From Streptomyces sp. DSM 110735 (GTDB lineage: Bacteria; Actinomycetota; Actinomycetes; Streptomycetales; Streptomycetaceae), in the NCBI RefSeq assembly GCF_016482685.1, contig NZ_JACYHF010000006.1, forward strand, positions 186,001 to 250,000: a stretch of DNA of 64,000 nt, read 5' to 3'. Of the stretch, positions 49,525-58,984 are shown piece after piece. The position numbers were made by a program, and so were the translations under genes. Positions within the stretch are counted from its first letter, which is position 1, and every line of letters begins with the position of its first letter. Under the pieces are notes generated by a model. It was not told the DNA's origin. It worked only from the letters and a program-made list of their open reading frames with translations, and did not search any database.

Positions 49525-51194
49525 CGGAAGTCCTCCTCGCGGTACTCGTCGTCCGAGCCCGCCGCCGTGGCCTCGCGCAGCTCGATGCGGCGGATCTTGC
49601 CGGAGATGGTCTTGGGCAGCGGACCGAACTCCAGCCTGCGCAGCCGCTTGTAGGGCGCGAGCACCTCGCGGGAGTGCTCGAAGAGGGTCTTCGCGGTGCC
49701 GGGTCCGGGCTCCCAGCCCTCGGCGAGCACGATGTACGCCTTCGGTACGGCGAGCCGCAGTTCGTCCGGCGCGGGCACCACGGCGGCTTCCGCCACCGCC
49801 TCGTGCTCAAGGAGCGCGCTCTCCAGCTCGAAGGGACTGATCTTGTAGTCGGAGGCTTTGAAAACATCGTCCGCGCGCCCGACATACGTAAGATATCCGT
49901 CTTCGTCCCGCGACCCGATGTCCCCCGTGCGGTAGTAGCCGCCCGCCATCGCCTCCTCCGTGCGCTCCGGGTCGCCGTGGTAGCCGGTCATCAGCCCCAC
50001 CGGGCGGGCGGACAGGTCGAGCGCGATCTCGCCCTCGGTGGCGCCGGGCGCGCCGGTCACCGGGTCGAGGAGTTCGATGCGGTAGCCGGGTCCGGGGCGA
50101 CCCATGGAGCCCGAACGCAGTTCCTGGCCGGGGCTGTTGGCGATCTGGACGGCGGTCTCGGTCTGCCCGAAGCCGTCCCGCACGGTGACGCCCCAGGCGC
50201 GGCGGACCTGGTCGATGACCTCGGGGTTGAGCGGTTCTCCGGCGGCGACCGCCTCCCGGGGCTTGGTGGCGAGCTGGGTGAGGTCCGCCTGGATGAGCAT
50301 CCGCCACACGGTGGGCGGCGCGCAGAAGGTGGTGACCTGGGCCCGGTCCATCTCGGCCATCAGCCGACCGGCGTCGAAACGGCTGTAGTTGACGACGAAG
50401 ACGGTCGCCTCGGCGTTCCACGGCGCGAACAGGTTGGACCAGGCGTGCTTGGCCCAGCCGGGCGAGGAGATGTTGAGGTGGACGTCCCCGGGCTTGAGAC
50501 CGATCCAGTACATGGTGGCGAGGTGACCGACCGGGTACGAGGTGTGGGTGTGTTCGACCAGCTTGGGCTGGGCGGTGGTGCCGGAGGTGAAGTAGAGCAT
50601 CAGCGGGTCGTCGGCGAGGGTCGGACCGTCCGGCAGGAACTCGGGCGAGACCGTGTACGCGTCCTCGTACGGCTCCCAGCCCTCCTCGGGCAGCCCGCCG
50701 ACCGAGATGCGGGTGTAAGTCCCGGGCACCTCCTCGAACTTGGCGGTGTCGGCGGCCCGTACGACCACGTGCTTGACGTCACCGCGGGCGACCCGGTCGC
50801 GCAGGTCGGCGGGGCCGAGCAGCGGGGTGGCGGGGATGACCACGGCACGCAGCTTCATCGCGGCGAGCATGGTCTCCCACAGCTCGGTCTGGTTGCCGAG
50901 CATGACGAGGACGCGGTCACCGGCGGCGACGCCCCGCTCGCGCAGATGGTTCGCGACCCGGGACGAGCGGGTGGCCAGGTCCGCGAAGGAGAGCCGGGTC
51001 TCGCCGCCGTCCTCCTCGACGATGTGCAGGGCGGTGCGGTCGTTGCCGTCCGCGATCACGTCGAACCAGTCCAGCGCCCAGTTGAAATGCTCGGGCCGGG
51101 GCCAGCGGAAGCCCTCGTAGGCGGCCTGGTAGTCCTCCCGGTTCTCCAGCAGGAAATCGCGGGCGCTGCGGAACAGCTCCGTCGGCGTCGTCAT
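49521..51194 (-). CDS. AMP-binding acyl-CoA synthetase (medium-chain/ACSM type)
   Basis: The 557-residue ANL enzyme has YFTSGTTAQPKLVEHTHTS, SPGWAKHAWSNLFAPW, DGFGQTETAVQ, YRTGDIGSRDEDGYLTYVGRADDVFKASDYKISPFELE and a C-terminal PKTISGKIRRIELR. The pattern and length fit acetyl/medium-chain (ACSM-like) synthetases. ATG 51194 has GAGGAGGAC closely upstream; a longer frame to 51332 runs through the promoter region. It is the first gene of a two-synthetase operon, divergent from a GAF-LuxR regulator, with a perfect 16-bp palindrome between them. Confidence 0.88.
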   Translation of the reverse strand: MTTPTELFRSARDFLLENREDYQAAYEGFRWPRPEHFNWALDWFDVIADGNDRTALHIVEEDGGETRLSFADLATRSSRVANHLRERGVAAGDRVLVMLGNQTELWETMLAAMKLRAVVIPATPLLGPADLRDRVARGDVKHVVVRAADTAKFEEVPGTYTRISVGGLPEEGWEPYEDAYTVSPEFLPDGPTLADDPLMLYFTSGTTAQPKLVEHTHTSYPVGHLATMYWIGLKPGDVHLNISSPGWAKHAWSNLFAPWNAEATVFVVNYSRFDAGRLMAEMDRAQVTTFCAPPTVWRMLIQADLTQLATKPREAVAAGEPLNPEVIDQVRRAWGVTVRDGFGQTETAVQIANSPGQELRSGSMGRPGPGYRIELLDPVTGAPGATEGEIALDLSARPVGLMTGYHGDPERTEEAMAGGYYRTGDIGSRDEDGYLTYVGRADDVFKASDYKISPFELESALLEHEAVAEAAVVPAPDELRLAVPKAYIVLAEGWEPGPGTAKTLFEHSREVLAPYKRLRRLEFGPLPKTISGKIRRIELREATAAGSDDEYREEDFR

Positions 51195-51306
51195 CGGTGT
51201 CCTCCTCGCGGCTGCGGTCGCCCGCCGAATCGGGCGGAACTCCCGCGTCCCGGGCCATTGCCGGGCGGCTCGTTGCCATCGTCTAATCCGTGATGCGGGT
51301 CTCACT

Positions 51307-51322
51307 ACCCCCGAACGGGGGT
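51307..51322. promoter_or_regulatory. 16-bp palindromic operator candidate
   Basis: ACCCCCG-AA-CGGGGGT has perfect 7-bp arms in the 164-nt divergent gap between the acyl-CoA synthetase operon and the GAF-LuxR gene. It is well placed to control both. Confidence 0.6.
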
Positions 51323-51358
51323 GCGTGGACACCGAAAGCCGGGCGAAGGGGCAAAGAA

Positions 51359-52207
51359 GTGGCGGCAGAGGCGGTGGCGACGGCGGAGATCCGGGCTGCG
51401 CTGAACCGGCTGCGGCACGCCACGGGGCTGCCCGTCGCGTTCGGCGGGCTGGTCGAACCGGGTGGCTCGCGCGTCCGGATCAGCGAGCTGAGCGGGACGG
51501 AGACCGCCGCGCTGCGCTCGCTCGCGGTGACCTCCGGGACCGGGCTCGGCGGCAAGGCGGTCGCGCTCGGCCGGGTGTGCGCCGTGACCGACTACTCCGT
51601 CTCGCGCCGTATCAGCCACGAGTACGACGCGCCGGTGACCGCCGAGGGTCTGCGCTCGGTGCTCGCGGTGCCGGTGGTGGTGCGGCACCGGGTGCGCGGG
51701 GTGCTCTACGGCGCGCTGCGCACCGCTCAGCCGCTGGGCGACCGGGTGCTCGGCGGGGCGGTGGCGGCGGCGCGGGAGGTCGAGCGGGCGCTGGCGGTGC
51801 GGGAGGCGGCGGACGCGCCGGGTCGGGAGGCGCGGGGGCTGCCGGGCGTCGTGCGGGCGGAGTCCGGGCCGGGGTGGGAGCAGGTGCGTGAGGCGCACGC
51901 GGCGCTGCGTGCGCTGGCGCCGCGCATGGCCGATCCGGGACTGCGCGCGGAACTCCTCGCGGCCTGTGACCTGCTGTCCGCTCCCGGTCCCGGTCCTGAT
52001 CCGGTCGCAGGTCCGCTGCTCGCGCCGCGCGAGCTGGACGTGCTGGCGTGGGTCGCCACGGGCGCGACGAACGCGGCGGTGGCGGAGCGGCTGGGGCTGG
52101 GTCCGGAGACGGTGAAGGGTTATCTGCGCTCGGCGATGCGGAAACTCGGCGCGCACACGAGGGGCGAGGCGGTGACGGCGGCCCGGCGGGCGGGGGTGCT
52201 GCCGTAG
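51359..52207 (+). CDS. GAF-domain LuxR-family regulator
   Basis: The 282-residue regulator has an N-terminal GAF-like sensor (about 15-155; GLGGKAVALGRVCAVTDYSVS and LRSVLAVPVVVRHRVRGVLYG). A helical linker follows, then a C-terminal LuxR HTH (LLAPRELDVLAWVATGATNA and GLGPETVKGYLRSAMRKLGAHTR). GTG 51359 has AAGGGG 7 nt upstream; GTG 51290/ATG 51293 would run through the palindrome. This family is commonly found divergent from acyl-CoA synthetase genes in Streptomyces. The ligand is unknown, although an acyl-CoA or fatty acid would make sense. Confidence 0.8.
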   Translation: MAAEAVATAEIRAALNRLRHATGLPVAFGGLVEPGGSRVRISELSGTETAALRSLAVTSGTGLGGKAVALGRVCAVTDYSVSRRISHEYDAPVTAEGLRSVLAVPVVVRHRVRGVLYGALRTAQPLGDRVLGGAVAAAREVERALAVREAADAPGREARGLPGVVRAESGPGWEQVREAHAALRALAPRMADPGLRAELLAACDLLSAPGPGPDPVAGPLLAPRELDVLAWVATGATNAAVAERLGLGPETVKGYLRSAMRKLGAHTRGEAVTAARRAGVLP

Positions 52208-52379
52208 GGGGTGTCCCCTGGGGGAACATCCGCGGGGCTCATCCCCTGAGGGAGTTACCGGACCCGATTGAATTCCGGGTCGCGGCCGGTTGTAATTTCC
52301 CTCACCTCCACTTCCGGCCGAATTCGTGGCTCTGTTGCCTAGAATTTGGCCAGGACACGACACGAGGGGAGCGGCGACC

Positions 52380-55211
52380 GTGCGACGGGACTTCCAGGAG
52401 CCTGCCCGATGCCGCTCCGACCTGGTCATCGGCCACGAGGAACTGTTCGCTGCCGCGAAGGACCATCTCGGCGCCGGAGGCAGTGTGCTGCTGCACGGTC
52501 CCGCCGGAATAGGAAAATCGACCGTGCTGCGGGCATTGGCCGAGGAATACGGGGCGCACGCGCGCACCGTGTTGCGCTGCTCGGCGACGGAGTCCGAATC
52601 GCATCTGCCCTTCCTCGCGCTCGCCGATCTCTTCGGACTGGTGCTCGACGAGATCGCGCCCGGGCTGCCCGCCGCCCAGTTGACCGCCCTGGAGTCGGCG
52701 CTCACCGGGCGCGGCGAGTCCAGCCTCCAGCGCGACGGTCTCGCCCTGCGCCTCGCGGTGCTCTCCGCGCTGCGCGCGCTCGCCGCGCAGGGCCCGGTCC
52801 TGGTCGTCGCCGACGACCTCCAGTGGCTCGACCCGGCCAGCGCGGAGCTGCTCGGCTTCGCCGCCCGCCGTCTGGAGGGCACCCCGGTGCAGATGCTGTG
52901 CGCGGTGCGCACGGAGGGTCCGGACTCCCAGGAGTACGACCGTCATCTGCGCGCGTGTCCGCCGGGCACCGCCGCGCTGCGGCTCGGACCGCTCGGCCGC
53001 GCCCAGGTCGCCCGGCTGCTCGACCACCGGGGGCACGGCGCGCTGCCGCGCTCCACCGTGCGCGAGATCCACCGCACCAGCGGCGGCAATCCGCTGTTCG
53101 CCCTGGAGCTGGGCCGCGCGCTCGCCGACAGCCCGACCCCGCCGCGTCCCGGCGAGCCGCTGCCGGTGCCGACCTCGCTGCGCGCGCTGGTGCTCAGCCG
53201 GCTGGACATGCTCTCGGTGGAGGCGCGCCGCACCCTGCTCGTGGCGAGCGCGGGCGCCCGTCCCACCACGGCGCTGCTGCACTCGGCGGGGCGGGAGAAC
53301 GCCGAGGCGGAGTGCGCCCAGGCGAGCGAACTCGGGCTGCTCGCCACCGAGCAGGAGGCTCCCGCCGTACGGTTCGCGCACCCGCTGATCTCCGCCGCGC
53401 TGTACGCCGAGGCTCCGGCGCCCGAGCGGCGCGCCGCGCACGCCGCGCTGTCCACGGCCGCCTCCGACCCGATCGAGCGGGCTCGTCATCTGGCCCTCGC
53501 CACCACGGGCGCCGATCCGGAGGTGGCCACCCGGCTCGCGGAGGCGGCGGCGCTCGCCCGCGACCGGGGCGCGCCGTCCGTCGCCGCCCAGCTCGGACTG
53601 CTCGCCGCCCGGCGCACCCCGGCGGACAGCGTCCCCGGGCCGGACGAGCGGCGGCTGCAGGCGGCGGAGGACGCGATCACGGCGGGCGAGGTCGACCTGG
53701 CGCGGGACATCGCGCGCGAGGTGCTGACCCGGGCGACCGTGCCCGCGCACCGGGTGCGGGCGTGGATCGTGGTGATCGACACCGCCGGGCACACCATGGC
53801 CGAGGTCGAGGCGGTCTTCCCGCAGGCGCTGGCCGACGCGGGCGACGACGCCCGGCTGCTGGCTCAGGTCCACTACCAGCTCGCCTGGCGGGCGCTCATC
53901 GTGGAGGGCGACTTCACCGACGCCCGGACCGCCGCCGCGCACGCCGCCGAGCTGGCCGCGCGCGGCGGTGACCGGCGCACCGAGCTGCTGGCGCTGGCCT
54001 TCCAGGCGCAGACCGAGACCCTGATGGGCCATCCGGAGGCACCCCGCACCATCAAGCGGGCGCTGACCGAGCCGCAGCTCCCGGAGGTGGCCTGCCATCA
54101 CAACGGCGCGGGCAGCGCCCGGTTCCGCTGGCTGGTCATGGGCGACCGTCTCGCCGAGGCGCGTACGACGGTGACGGCGCTGCTGCGCGAGGTGCGCAGG
54201 CGCGGTTCGGTGGAGAGCGAGGTGCACTTCCTGCGCGGTCTGGCCGAGACGGAGCTGCGCGCCGGGCACTGCGGGCGCGCCCTCGAAGTGGCCAGGGACG
54301 CGCTGCGTCTTGCCCGTGACTCCGGGATCGGCGAGACCGCCTCGGCGATGCTCACCTCGCTGGCGGAGGCGTCCGGCGGTGACGTGGAGCGGGCGGTGGC
54401 GCTCGCCCGGGAGGCGGCGGAGCAGGCGGAGCGGGACGGCGACCAGATGTACCTCTCCCGGGCGCTCGGCGCGCTGGGATACGCCCAGTTGGTCGCGGGC
54501 GATCCGGCGGGCACCGTGCGTTCGCTGCGCCGGGTGCGCGCCCTGGAGCGGGACCTCGGCATCACCGACCCGGCGCGCGGACGCTGGCAGGGCGACCTGG
54601 CGGAGGCGCTGGTCCGTACCGGTGAACCCGACGAGGCGCAGGACGTCATCGACGCGAGCCGCGAACACGCCCTGCGGCTCGGCAGGGAGAGCGTCCTCGC
54701 GGTCCTGGACCGGGCGGAGGCACAGGTCAGGGCGGCGCGCGGGGATCACGAGGGGGCGGTGGCGCGGCTGACGTCGGCTCAGGACCGGCTGGCCAAGCTC
54801 GGCTACGGCCTGGAGGAGGCGCGGGCGGCGTTCGCGCTGGCCCGGCTGCGTGCCCGGCGCCCGGAGGGCGGGCGCAGGCGGCCGCAGGCGGCGTACGACG
54901 AGGCGACCCGGCTGTTCCGGCGCTGCCGGGCGCTGCCCTGGCTGCGCCAGGTGGAGGAGGCGCGCACCGCGCCGGAGCCGGAGTCCGCGCCCGCCGCGCC
55001 GGAGGCGCTGGACGCGCTCGCGGGGCTGGCGTCGATGGAGCGTCAGGTGGCCGCGCTGGTCATGGAGGGGGCGACCAACCGGGAGATCGCCGCGCGGCTG
55101 TTCGTGAGTGTGAAGACGGTGGAGGCGACCCTGACCCGGGTCTACCGGAAGCTGGGCATCAGGTCCCGGGTGGACATCGTCCGATTGGCCGCAGGTCGCC
55201 GCGCGAAGTGA
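52380..55211 (+). CDS. LAL-type (large ATP-binding LuxR) transcriptional regulator
   Basis: The 943-residue LAL protein has Walker A GPAGIGKST at residues 40-48 and Walker B LVVADDLQWLD near residue 140. A long TPR-like helical region follows, and a C-terminal LuxR HTH (MERQVAALVMEGATNREIAA, then KTVEATLTRVYRKLGIRSRVD). GTG 52380 has GAGGGGAG 8 nt upstream; an in-frame ATG at 52326 lies in the promoter region, where TAGAAT (52340-52345) is a possible -10. It is monocistronic. LAL regulators often activate sugar or secondary-metabolite genes. The target here is not obvious, as neither neighbour is a cluster. Confidence 0.9.
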   Translation: MRRDFQEPARCRSDLVIGHEELFAAAKDHLGAGGSVLLHGPAGIGKSTVLRALAEEYGAHARTVLRCSATESESHLPFLALADLFGLVLDEIAPGLPAAQLTALESALTGRGESSLQRDGLALRLAVLSALRALAAQGPVLVVADDLQWLDPASAELLGFAARRLEGTPVQMLCAVRTEGPDSQEYDRHLRACPPGTAALRLGPLGRAQVARLLDHRGHGALPRSTVREIHRTSGGNPLFALELGRALADSPTPPRPGEPLPVPTSLRALVLSRLDMLSVEARRTLLVASAGARPTTALLHSAGRENAEAECAQASELGLLATEQEAPAVRFAHPLISAALYAEAPAPERRAAHAALSTAASDPIERARHLALATTGADPEVATRLAEAAALARDRGAPSVAAQLGLLAARRTPADSVPGPDERRLQAAEDAITAGEVDLARDIAREVLTRATVPAHRVRAWIVVIDTAGHTMAEVEAVFPQALADAGDDARLLAQVHYQLAWRALIVEGDFTDARTAAAHAAELAARGGDRRTELLALAFQAQTETLMGHPEAPRTIKRALTEPQLPEVACHHNGAGSARFRWLVMGDRLAEARTTVTALLREVRRRGSVESEVHFLRGLAETELRAGHCGRALEVARDALRLARDSGIGETASAMLTSLAEASGGDVERAVALAREAAEQAERDGDQMYLSRALGALGYAQLVAGDPAGTVRSLRRVRALERDLGITDPARGRWQGDLAEALVRTGEPDEAQDVIDASREHALRLGRESVLAVLDRAEAQVRAARGDHEGAVARLTSAQDRLAKLGYGLEEARAAFALARLRARRPEGGRRRPQAAYDEATRLFRRCRALPWLRQVEEARTAPEPESAPAAPEALDALAGLASMERQVAALVMEGATNREIAARLFVSVKTVEATLTRVYRKLGIRSRVDIVRLAAGRRAK

Positions 55212-55446
55212 CGGCACGCCCGGTTAACTGAGCCGGACCGAGGGTTTTCCCTCCCCTGTCCCCCTAGGGGGTTCCCTCATTGGGAGGCGGGAGTCGCGGG
55301 TCCTAGCGTAAGGGCGTGCCGCTCGCCCGGGCACACGGGGTCGGTCCCTCCCGCTCTCCGCTCCGCCGGAGCAGGGGGTGTCCAGCCCCGTGCCTCACCC
55401 CCCACACCCGCGCGACCCCCACCGGCAACCCCCACTGAGGAGACTC

Positions 55447-56238
55447 ATGTTCGGGCTCACTCGTGCCAGAAAGACCGCCGCAGTCCTGGTGGCGACCGCC
55501 GCCGCGGCGGCCACCGCGCTGATCGCCTCCCCCGCGGCGAGCGCCGCGCCCCAGCCCATCGTGGGCGGCACGACGACCACGGCGTCGGCGTACCCGTACG
55601 TCATGCAGATCACGGACGCGTCGGGCAGTCAGTTCTGCGGCGGCACGCTGGTCGCGGCGAAGAAGGTCGTGACGGCGGCGCACTGCATGGTCGGCGAGTC
55701 GACGAGCAGTGTGCGCGTGGTCGGCGGGCGGACCTATCTGAACGGCACCGACGGCACGGTGAGCCGCGTCAGCAAGATCTGGATCAACCCGGACTACACC
55801 GACGCCACCAACGGCGACGACGTGGCCGTGCTGACCCTGTCGACGTCGATGTCGTACTCCCCGGTGTCGTACGTCTCCTCCTCCCAGACCAGTGTCTACG
55901 CGGCCGGTACCACGGCGCGGATTCTGGGCTGGGGCACGACCCGGGAGAACGGCAGCTCCTCCAACCAGCTCCGGACCGCGACCGTTCCGGTCGTGTCCGA
56001 CTCGAGCTGCCGTACCTCCTACGGCTCGGACTACGTGCAGTCCGACATGGTGTGCGCCGGACTCAGCTCCGGTGGCGTGGACACCTGCCAGGGCGACAGC
56101 GGCGGTCCCCTGATCATCGGGGGCGTCCTGGCAGGGATCACTTCCTGGGGAGAGGGGTGCGCGGAGGCGGGTTACCCGGGTGTCTACACCCGGCTGACCA
56201 CCTTCTCGAACCTGGTGACCGCTCAGGTCAACTCGTAA
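55447..56238 (+). CDS. Secreted trypsin-like serine protease (S1)
   Basis: The 263-residue preproenzyme has a signal peptide (RKTAAVLVATAAAAATALIA, then SPAASA) and a short propeptide ending before the mature start IVGG. The catalytic triad is present: His in VTAAHC, Asp in NGDDVAVLTL and Ser in QGDSGGPL. Asp in VDTCQGDSGG marks trypsin specificity for Lys/Arg. Six Cys could form three disulfides. It closely resembles the S. griseus trypsin type. GAGGAG precedes ATG 55447. Two inverted repeats follow the stop. Confidence 0.94.
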   Translation: MFGLTRARKTAAVLVATAAAAATALIASPAASAAPQPIVGGTTTTASAYPYVMQITDASGSQFCGGTLVAAKKVVTAAHCMVGESTSSVRVVGGRTYLNGTDGTVSRVSKIWINPDYTDATNGDDVAVLTLSTSMSYSPVSYVSSSQTSVYAAGTTARILGWGTTRENGSSSNQLRTATVPVVSDSSCRTSYGSDYVQSDMVCAGLSSGGVDTCQGDSGGPLIIGGVLAGITSWGEGCAEAGYPGVYTRLTTFSNLVTAQVNS

Positions 56239-56277
56239 CCCGGGCAACGTCCCGGGGGTTGCCCCGGGTGCGAGACC

Positions 56278-56322
56278 AGGGGGACGCTGCGAGCGACCAC
56301 GAGCGGCCCGCAGCGTCCCCCT
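56278..56322 (+). terminator. Terminator hairpin after the trypsin gene
   Basis: AGGGGGACGCTGC (56278-56290) and GCAGCGTCCCCCT (56310-56322) are perfect 13-bp arms. A first, bulged hairpin (ACCCGGG-CAAC with GTTGCCCCGGGT) lies at about 56237-56271. The rest of the 303-nt gap to 56541 holds only the promoter element at 56530. Confidence 0.75.
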
Positions 56323-56529
56323 ATCCACTACGGGCATTCCCTTGGGGGATGACCAGTGGGGGCGCCCCGGAGCGCCCGCCGGACGACGGCGCGTGTACGG
56401 CCCACCGAAGGTGGTGACCGGGGGCGCGGGACCACCCGGCGGACGCGCCGGGGCGCCGTCGTCGCTCCGGACGCTGCGCCGGGCAGGTGAGCGCGGGGGC
56501 GAACGGGCCGGTGGGCGCCGGTGATTCCC

Positions 56530-56535
56530 TACGAT
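56530..56535 (+). promoter_or_regulatory. -10 element of a probable leaderless transcript
   Basis: TACGAT ends 6 nt before GTG 56542 and no Shine-Dalgarno sequence is present. This is the usual arrangement of Streptomyces leaderless mRNAs, in which transcription starts at the initiation codon. Confidence 0.5.
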
Positions 56536-56541
56536 CGTCGC

Positions 56542-56982
56542 GTGTCTCTCTTCACGCTCGAACGCACGGTCCCCCTTCCCCTCGCGGAGGCGTGGCGCCG
56601 GCTCACCGACTGGCCCCGCCACGCCGACGTGGTGCCGCTGACCCGGGTCACGGTGGCCACGCCCCCGCCGACCGGGGTGGGCACCCGCTTCGTCGCCCGT
56701 ACGGGTGTCGGTCCGCTGACCTTCGACGACCCGATGGAGGTCACCGTCTGGCGCCCGCCGGTGGACGACGAACCCGGGCTGTGCCGACTGGAGAAGCGCG
56801 GACGTGTGGTGCTGGGCTGGGCGGAGATCGAGGTACGGCCGGGTCCCGGCGGGCGGACCCGGGTGGTGTGGCGGGAGGAGCTGCGGGTGAGCTTCCTGCC
56901 CCGGTCCTTCGACGGGGTGACGACGAGCGCGGCGCAGTCGATGTTCGGGCGCGCGGTCAACGGGTTGCTGCGGCGGGAGTGA
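56542..56982 (+). CDS. SRPBCC (START-like) family protein
   Basis: The 146-residue helix-grip protein has FTLERTVPLPLAEAWRRLTDWPRHADVVPLT, the N-terminal pattern of polyketide-cyclase/START-like proteins, and a C-terminal helix (AAQSMFGRAVNGLLRRE). The central strands (TFDDPMEVTVWRPP) are typical of immunity/coat-like SRPBCC members of unknown ligand. GTG 56542 appears leaderless, with TACGAT just upstream. It is not near the polyketide cluster and is likely a general lipid- or aromatic-binding protein. Confidence 0.75.
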   Translation: MSLFTLERTVPLPLAEAWRRLTDWPRHADVVPLTRVTVATPPPTGVGTRFVARTGVGPLTFDDPMEVTVWRPPVDDEPGLCRLEKRGRVVLGWAEIEVRPGPGGRTRVVWREELRVSFLPRSFDGVTTSAAQSMFGRAVNGLLRRE

Positions 56983-57025
56983 GGCGCCCGTCCCGCCGGG
57001 GTGGTCCCGCCCGGGCGGGGTCCGG

Positions 57026-57670
57026 TCAGTCCTTGCGCCCGGTGACCGCGACGGTCACGCCCAGCCCGATCATCGCGAGTCCGCCCGCGCCGCCGACCGC
57101 CGCGAGCCGCCGGGGCGAGCGGGCGAACCAGTCCCGGGCGGCGGAGGCGACCAGCCCCCACAGACTGTCCGAGGTCAGCGCGATGACGTTGAACACCAGC
57201 CCGAGCAGCAGCATCTGGGCGGGGACGTGCCCCTGCCCCGGATCGGCGAACTGGGGCAGTACGGCGGCGAAGAACACGATCGTCTTGGGGTTCGCCACCC
57301 CCACCGCGAACCCCTCCCCCAGCGTGCGCAGCGCGCCGTGCTCCGGTCCCGGTTCGGCGGCGGTGACCGCGTCCCGCAGCGAGCCGCGCCGCCGCCAGGC
57401 CATCACCCCCAGGTACACGAGGTAGGCGGCGCCCGCGAGTTTGAGCACCGTGAAGGCGAGCACCGAACGCTCCACCACCGAGCCGACCCCGAGGGCGACG
57501 GCGGCGACGAGCACATAGGCGCCGAGGGTGTTGCCCGCGACGGTCGTCAGCGCGGCCCGGCGCCCGTGCGCGAGCGCCCGCCCGACGACGAACAGCACGC
57601 TCGGACCCGGGACCACGATGAGCACGAGGGAGAGGGCCGCGAACGCCAGCAGCCGGTCGGTGGAGACCAT
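57026..57670 (-). CDS. LysE-family amino acid exporter
   Basis: The 214-residue membrane protein has six hydrophobic segments and the LysE/RhtB signature near the N-terminus (LVLIVVPGPSVLFVVGRALAHGRRAALTTVAGNTLGAYVL). FAVGVANPKTIVFFAAVLPQF lies in the middle. ATG 57670 is chosen over 57706 because the domain begins there. Export of an amino acid, homoserine lactone-like compound or other small metabolite is expected. The family does not reveal the substrate. It is convergent with the SRPBCC gene. Confidence 0.9.
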   Translation of the reverse strand: MVSTDRLLAFAALSLVLIVVPGPSVLFVVGRALAHGRRAALTTVAGNTLGAYVLVAAVALGVGSVVERSVLAFTVLKLAGAAYLVYLGVMAWRRRGSLRDAVTAAEPGPEHGALRTLGEGFAVGVANPKTIVFFAAVLPQFADPGQGHVPAQMLLLGLVFNVIALTSDSLWGLVASAARDWFARSPRRLAAVGGAGGLAMIGLGVTVAVTGRKD

Positions 57671-57804
57671 GCCCCATGCAAGCACGGGAGCACGGAGGGG
57701 CGGCAAGCGATTATGCCCTTGTGATCACCGCATTCACGGGACACCGGACCCGTCCGGTGATCACACCCGCAAGGAAATCCCCTGGCAGCCGTGTCCTACG
57801 CGGT

Positions 57805-58956
57805 TCAGACCGGCGATCCTATGCGCGGGGCGGTCCGGTCCGGCGCGTCGTGGTGGATCGGGGTGTGTGCCCCGGTGAGCGGTACGCCGGTGCCGCCGCG
57901 CCGTCCGGCGACGATCTCGGCGGCGATGGACAGCGCGGTCTCCTCGGGGGTGCGGGCGCCGAGGTCGAGCCCGATCGGGGAGTGCAGACGGGCGAGTTCC
58001 CGCTCGGTGACCCCCGCCTCGCGCAGCAGCTCCAGGCGGTCGAGGTGGGTGCGCCGGGAGCCCATCGCGCCGACGTAGGCGACCGGCAGGCGCAGGGCGC
58101 GGCGCAGCAGCGGTACGTCGAACTTGGCGTCGTGGGTGAGGACGCACAGCACGGTGCGGGAGTCGGTCGCGGTGCGCTCCAGATAGCGGTGCGGCCAGTC
58201 GACCACGATCTCGTCGGCCTCCGGGAAGCGGGCGCGGGTGGTGAACACGGGGCGCGCGTCGCACACGGTGACGCGGTAGCCGAGGAAGGCGCCGACGCGG
58301 ACCAGCGCCGCGGCGAAGTCGACGGCGCCGAAGACGATCATCCGGGGCGGCGGCACCGAGGTCTCCACCAGGACGGTCACCGGAGCCCCGCAGCGCGCAC
58401 CCCGCTCGCCGGTCTCCACAGTCCCGGTGCGGCCCGCGTCCAGGAAGGCGACCGCCTCGGCGGCGACGGTGCGGTCCAGCTCGGGGTGGGCGCCGAAGCC
58501 GCCGAGCGGGGTGCCGTCGGGGCGTACGAACAGGGCGCGGCCCAGCAGCCGGTCCGGTCCCGAGACGATCCGGGCGAGCGCCGCCGCACGTCCCCGGGCG
58601 GCGGCGGCCAGCGCGGCGGCGAACACGGTCCTGCCGGGGCTGTCGGCGCGGACCGGGGTCACCAGGATGTCGAGGGTGCCGCCGCAGGTCAGCCCGGCGG
58701 CGAAGGCGTCCGCGTCGTCGTACCCGAAGTGTTCGAGCACGCTCTCGCCGTCCGCGAGTGCCTGGCGGCACAGCTCGTACACCGCGCCCTCGACGCAGCC
58801 GCCGGAGACCGAGCCGATGACGCTGCCCTCGGCGTCCACCGCGAGGGCGGCGCCCGGGGGGCGGGGGGCGCTGCCGCCGACGCCCACCACGGTGGCCACG
58901 GCGAAGTCGCGCCCCTCGGTGATCCACCGGTCCAGTTCCTCGGCGATGTCGAGCAT
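57805..58956 (-). CDS. XdhC-family molybdenum enzyme maturation protein
   Basis: The 383-residue XdhC/CoxI-type protein helps to insert sulfurated molybdenum cofactor into xanthine dehydrogenase. The N-terminal domain has GVGGSAPRPPGAALAVDAEGSVIGSVSGGCVEGAV, and the C-terminal Rossmann domain has MIVFGAVDFAAALVRVGAFLGYRVTVCDARPVF and YVGAMGSRRTHLDRLELL. It is the last gene of the xanthine dehydrogenase operon, 28 nt after the molybdopterin subunit, which supports the assignment. Confidence 0.92.
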   Translation of the reverse strand: MLDIAEELDRWITEGRDFAVATVVGVGGSAPRPPGAALAVDAEGSVIGSVSGGCVEGAVYELCRQALADGESVLEHFGYDDADAFAAGLTCGGTLDILVTPVRADSPGRTVFAAALAAAARGRAAALARIVSGPDRLLGRALFVRPDGTPLGGFGAHPELDRTVAAEAVAFLDAGRTGTVETGERGARCGAPVTVLVETSVPPPRMIVFGAVDFAAALVRVGAFLGYRVTVCDARPVFTTRARFPEADEIVVDWPHRYLERTATDSRTVLCVLTHDAKFDVPLLRRALRLPVAYVGAMGSRRTHLDRLELLREAGVTERELARLHSPIGLDLGARTPEETALSIAAEIVAGRRGGTGVPLTGAHTPIHHDAPDRTAPRIGSPV

Positions 58957-58984
58957 CAGTCGTCCTCCTGACCGCGCGCCGGTC

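Noticed and set aside
52302..55217. 971-codon open frame antisense to the LAL regulator
   Set aside because: It arises from codon bias of the real gene. The translated sequence is Arg/Gln/Gly-rich without domains, and the plus strand has Walker and LuxR motifs.
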